The notes below the pieces were generated by a model. The model ran no database searches. It was not told the DNA's origin and worked only from the letters and a program-made list of their open reading frames with translations. Shown one piece after another: positions 33,557-35,809 of a stretch of 35,809 nt of DNA. Where the stretch lies: the NCBI RefSeq assembly GCF_014696355.1, contig NZ_JACJQA010000005.1, positions 1 through 35,809 on the forward strand. Reading direction: 5' to 3'. Every line of letters starts with the position of its first letter. Within the stretch, counting starts at the first letter, position 1. Source of the stretch: Pseudanabaena sp. FACHB-1998 (lineage in GTDB: Bacteria > Cyanobacteriota > Cyanobacteriia > Pseudanabaenales > Pseudanabaenaceae). Both the position numbers and the translations under genes were made by a program.

Positions 33557-34461
33557 CCTCGCGTATTTCTCTTAAATCTGCTGCAAAAATTAATCTTTAT
33601 CTGGAGATTACGGGAAATCGACCTGATGGTTATCACGATCTGGTAATGGTGTTGCAGAGTATTGATCTATGCGATCGCCTAGATATTCGGAAAATTGGTA
33701 CGGATGAGATTCAAGTAACCTGTAATAATCCTGAAGTACCATGCGATCGCACCAATCTGGTCTACAAAGCTGCCGCCCTGATGCAGAGCGTCTATCCCGA
33801 TATTGGTGGCATCGAAATTGCGATCGATAAGCAAATTCCGATGGGGGCAGGGCTAGCAGGTGGTTCATCGAATGCGGCAGCCGTTTTAGTGGGGATTGAT
33901 CGCCTTTGGGAACTAGGGCTTACGCAATCGCAACTTTGTGATTTTGCGGCGCAGTTAGGCTCGGATATTCCGTTTTGTGTGACGGGTGGAACGGCTCTCG
34001 CCACAGGTCGCGGCGAAGTTCTTTCGCCACTGCCCGATCTCAAGGATTTAGTTCTCGTAATTTGTAAACCCCGCCAGATTGCGATCGCGACGGCATGGGC
34101 TTATCAAACTTTCCGTTCACAGGGTTTACTGGCGACTAGCCAAGTTAAAAATCAAAATTTATCGAGCCAAATGGTGGCGGCGATCGCCTCAGGTGGTGAG
34201 TCCACTGCGGTTAAGCTATCGCGATTTCTCTATAACGATTTAGAAAGAGTGGTTTTGCCAGCCTATCCTGAACTTCATGCTCTTAAAAATAGGCTGCTGG
34301 AGCAAGAATGTCTTGGAGCAATGATGTCAGGCTCAGGATCGACCATATTTGCGATCGCGGCGGATTTAGATCGTGCCCAAAAAATTGCCGAAGCTATCCA
34401 GACTGATGATATCGATGTATGGGTAGGCAAAAGTTTAGTTAGATCGATTTTCGATGTTTAA
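33553..34461 (+). CDS. ispE: 4-diphosphocytidyl-2-C-methyl-D-erythritol kinase
   Basis: 302 residues. IspE phosphorylates the 2-hydroxyl of CDP-ME in the MEP pathway, which supplies isoprenoids for carotenoids and the phytyl tail of chlorophyll. GHMP-kinase motifs are clear: AKINLYLEITGNRPDGYHDL at the N-terminus, the ATP-binding PMGAGLAGGSSNAAAVL, and near the end GAMMSGSGSTIFAIA. The ATG lies inside the pipX stop region (overlap of 4 nt). Termination occurs in a hairpin that overlaps the stop codon (34460-34498). Confidence 0.96.
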   Translation: MTSRISLKSAAKINLYLEITGNRPDGYHDLVMVLQSIDLCDRLDIRKIGTDEIQVTCNNPEVPCDRTNLVYKAAALMQSVYPDIGGIEIAIDKQIPMGAGLAGGSSNAAAVLVGIDRLWELGLTQSQLCDFAAQLGSDIPFCVTGGTALATGRGEVLSPLPDLKDLVLVICKPRQIAIATAWAYQTFRSQGLLATSQVKNQNLSSQMVAAIASGGESTAVKLSRFLYNDLERVVLPAYPELHALKNRLLEQECLGAMMSGSGSTIFAIAADLDRAQKIAEAIQTDDIDVWVGKSLVRSIFDV

Positions 34462-34498
34462 AAAAAGTTGTCGGCGCTTCGCGCCGACAACTTTTTTT
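34460..34498. terminator. Bidirectional terminator between ispE and the dipeptidase gene
   Basis: AAAAAAAGTTGTCGGCGC (34460-34477), loop TTC, GCGCCGACAACTTTTTTT (34481-34498), 18 bp perfect with A and T runs on both flanks. Its outer bases belong to the stop codons of both convergent genes. Confidence 0.88.
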
Positions 34499-35207
34499 AG
34501 CTAACGCCGCCATAGATCGCCAGTTGCTCATGGCTAATCCATGCCCACAGTTGATCGCCATAGGAAAAGTGCCACCATTCATTGGGATGTCTGACAAATC
34601 CACCATGGGTCATGACTTGGCTTAATAACTCGCGATGGCGATGAAACTCTACGGCTTGAGCATTGCGAAAACTAGCAAAGTAATTCGGTAAAGAGCGATC
34701 GCTAATTTCATCAATTGGTGAACCCATATCCACAGGAATCATGCCTTCGGGAGAATGCTCGTAAAGGGTGACATCGATCGCTGCTCCTGTGCTGTGGGGC
34801 GGCGGCGTTCGCGGATCATCGCTAGGAATTGCCCAAAATTTCATCACCTCTTCCATGAGCGCATTTTTCTGTTCTTCAGTAAGGGCGGTAATATCTAGCC
34901 CCTTACTGGCGGCTAGCTGAGCAAAACTATAATCCACCATAAATTGCTGCACAGGAATCGGGCGATAGGCATCAAAAAGGGCGATTTTCCAATTAGAGTG
35001 CAGGATTTGCAGGTAAGCTTGGGCTTTTTGCAATCTTTCTAAAATGCCTTGTCGCACCCAAAAAGGAGAGCGATCGCCATAGGGTGCTTGCAAGGACACA
35101 TAGGGATGGGGATCGATGGTGATCATGGCATTGAGAGAATTGGCGGCGATCGCTACTAATGGTTCACCACAATCAGAGATCGGGATACTTTGATAAGGCT
35201 TTGACAT
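34497..35207 (-). CDS. D-alanyl-D-alanine dipeptidase (VanX-like, M15D)
   Basis: 236 residues. Zinc ligands are visible as H138 and D145 in HSTGAAIDVTL and H213 in EWWHFSYGDQ, with the catalytic Glu at 210. The DAYRP motif holds the conserved Arg (82). VanX/DdpX enzymes cleave D-Ala-D-Ala and serve in peptidoglycan turnover or, in vancomycin-resistant bacteria, resistance. With no vanA or vanH gene nearby, a cell-wall recycling role is likely. No signal peptide is seen, so the enzyme is probably cytosolic. It is divergent from the NUDIX gene. Confidence 0.9.
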   Translation of the reverse strand: MSKPYQSIPISDCGEPLVAIAANSLNAMITIDPHPYVSLQAPYGDRSPFWVRQGILERLQKAQAYLQILHSNWKIALFDAYRPIPVQQFMVDYSFAQLAASKGLDITALTEEQKNALMEEVMKFWAIPSDDPRTPPPHSTGAAIDVTLYEHSPEGMIPVDMGSPIDEISDRSLPNYFASFRNAQAVEFHRHRELLSQVMTHGGFVRHPNEWWHFSYGDQLWAWISHEQLAIYGGVS

Positions 35208-35264
35208 GATGTGTGATAGGTTCTGATGAAACTAAATTCGCGATCACAAACTAAAATAAGCAAG

Positions 35265-35690
35265 ATGAACAAAATTGGCTGTAAGGCAATGTGTGTGTGT
35301 TCTTACAAGGAATCTATATTAGTAGCTAGGGGTGAAGACTCTCAAAATGGCGCAATATTCTATAGACCTTTAGGCGGCTCGATTGAATTTGGGGAAACGA
35401 GTCAAAACGCGATCATTAGAGAAATTAAAGAGGAAATAGGGGCTGACCTTATCGACGTAAAACTATTGGGAGTTTTAGAAAGCTTGTTTGATTTTGAGGG
35501 AGAACGTGGTCACGAAGTGGTGTTTATCTACGATGCCCAACTTGTTGATAAAAAGCTTTATGCAGAGAAAACAATTATTGGACAAGAAACAGATGGTTCG
35601 GAGATTGTTGCCACATGGCAAAAGCTTGACTATTTCGTGGCGCAAGGGAGATTAGTCCCAGAAGGATTGTTAGATTTATTAACCCGATGA
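35265..35690 (+). CDS. NUDIX hydrolase
   Basis: 141 residues from the ATG at 35265 (MNKIGCKAMCVCSYKESILV), chosen because related NUDIX proteins begin only a few residues before the first strand; an upstream ATG at 35226 adds 13 residues. The Nudix box GGSIEFGETSQNAIIREIKEEIG fits G-x5-E-x7-REU-x-EE-x-GU with the metal-binding glutamates intact. The substrate (a nucleoside diphosphate linked to another group) cannot be predicted. The C-terminal RLVPEGLLDLL is typical of this subgroup. It is divergent from the dipeptidase gene. Confidence 0.88.
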   Translation: MNKIGCKAMCVCSYKESILVARGEDSQNGAIFYRPLGGSIEFGETSQNAIIREIKEEIGADLIDVKLLGVLESLFDFEGERGHEVVFIYDAQLVDKKLYAEKTIIGQETDGSEIVATWQKLDYFVAQGRLVPEGLLDLLTR

Positions 35691-35777
35691 ACAAATGAGA
35701 GTGTAAAGTGAAATGTGTAAAGTCTGGGATGTATGCAGAGAGATAATCTAGCCACACAATAACTAACACAAAAACCG

Positions 35778-35809
35778 ATGAATATTCGCAAAGAATTGCT
35801 AGATGAATT
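35778..35809 (+). CDS. IS256-family transposase, N-terminal fragment (runs off the window)
   Basis: An ATG at 35778 opens a frame reading MNIRKELLDE to the window edge. KELLDE after a short N-terminus is the usual beginning of IS256-family (Mutator-like) transposases in cyanobacteria. The upstream GTGTAAAGTGAAATGTGTAAAG (35701-35721) could be part of the left terminal repeat. Only ten codons are visible, so the call is tentative. Confidence 0.45.
   Translation, partial: MNIRKELLDE

Overview
The window looks like a chromosomal segment of a non-heterocystous, Pseudanabaena-like cyanobacterium; the genus is an inference. The phylum is supported by very frequent GCGATCGC (HIP1) palindromes and by cyanobacterial families: DesA-type desaturase, PipX, NblB-like HEAT protein, Zam-type RNB protein, SLH-domain porin, DUF1995, DUF3352, DUF3119 and DUF1830. 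Both edges cut into transposase genes: a likely IS630-family start on the minus strand at the left edge and a likely IS256-family start on the plus strand at the right edge.

Layout. 1-3440: IS fragment, a block of three palindromes, a DUF1995 gene (+) and a DUF3352 gene (-). 3441-9771: a minus-strand block with an HPt protein, a small two-domain protein, a ClC chloride channel with CBS domains, and a Zam-like RNase II/R paralogue that has lost its catalytic residues. 9772-10666: a long structured intergenic region with a tandem repeat and hairpins, ending in the promoter of an SLH/OprB-type porin. 12613-19795: a mosaic of mostly single genes (DUF29, NblB-like, DUF3119, D-ribulose kinase-like, DUF1830, homoserine dehydrogenase, several unknowns). 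19917-22721: a CtpE-like P-type ATPase and a divergent thiS. 22979-30814: a signalling block with a large hybrid histidine kinase carrying a duplicated GAF-PAS module, a REC-GGDEF-EAL response regulator, and a COG0523 metallochaperone with a His-rich linker. 30954-32872: desA coupled to a 60-codon gene upstream, and a secreted unknown. 33287-35809: pipX overlapping ispE, a VanX-like D-Ala-D-Ala dipeptidase, a NUDIX hydrolase and the IS256 start.

Two observations stand out. First, a GUN4 domain (tetrapyrrole-binding fold) appears to be split over two adjacent genes: the N-terminal half ends the 195-aa protein (fused to a TRYPCO1-like domain), and the C-terminal half ends the next protein, whose N-terminus is an HPt phosphotransfer domain. 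The break falls at one point in the fold, as if an HPt module had been inserted into a GUN4 gene, or as if the two proteins build a composite domain. Second, nearly every gene end carries a long, often perfect hairpin (17-26 bp stem, usually a 3-nt loop). Some of these sit inside larger elements with conserved TATA(A/G)CAA-type ends but unrelated stem sequences, which suggests a dispersed MITE-like family that supplies terminators.
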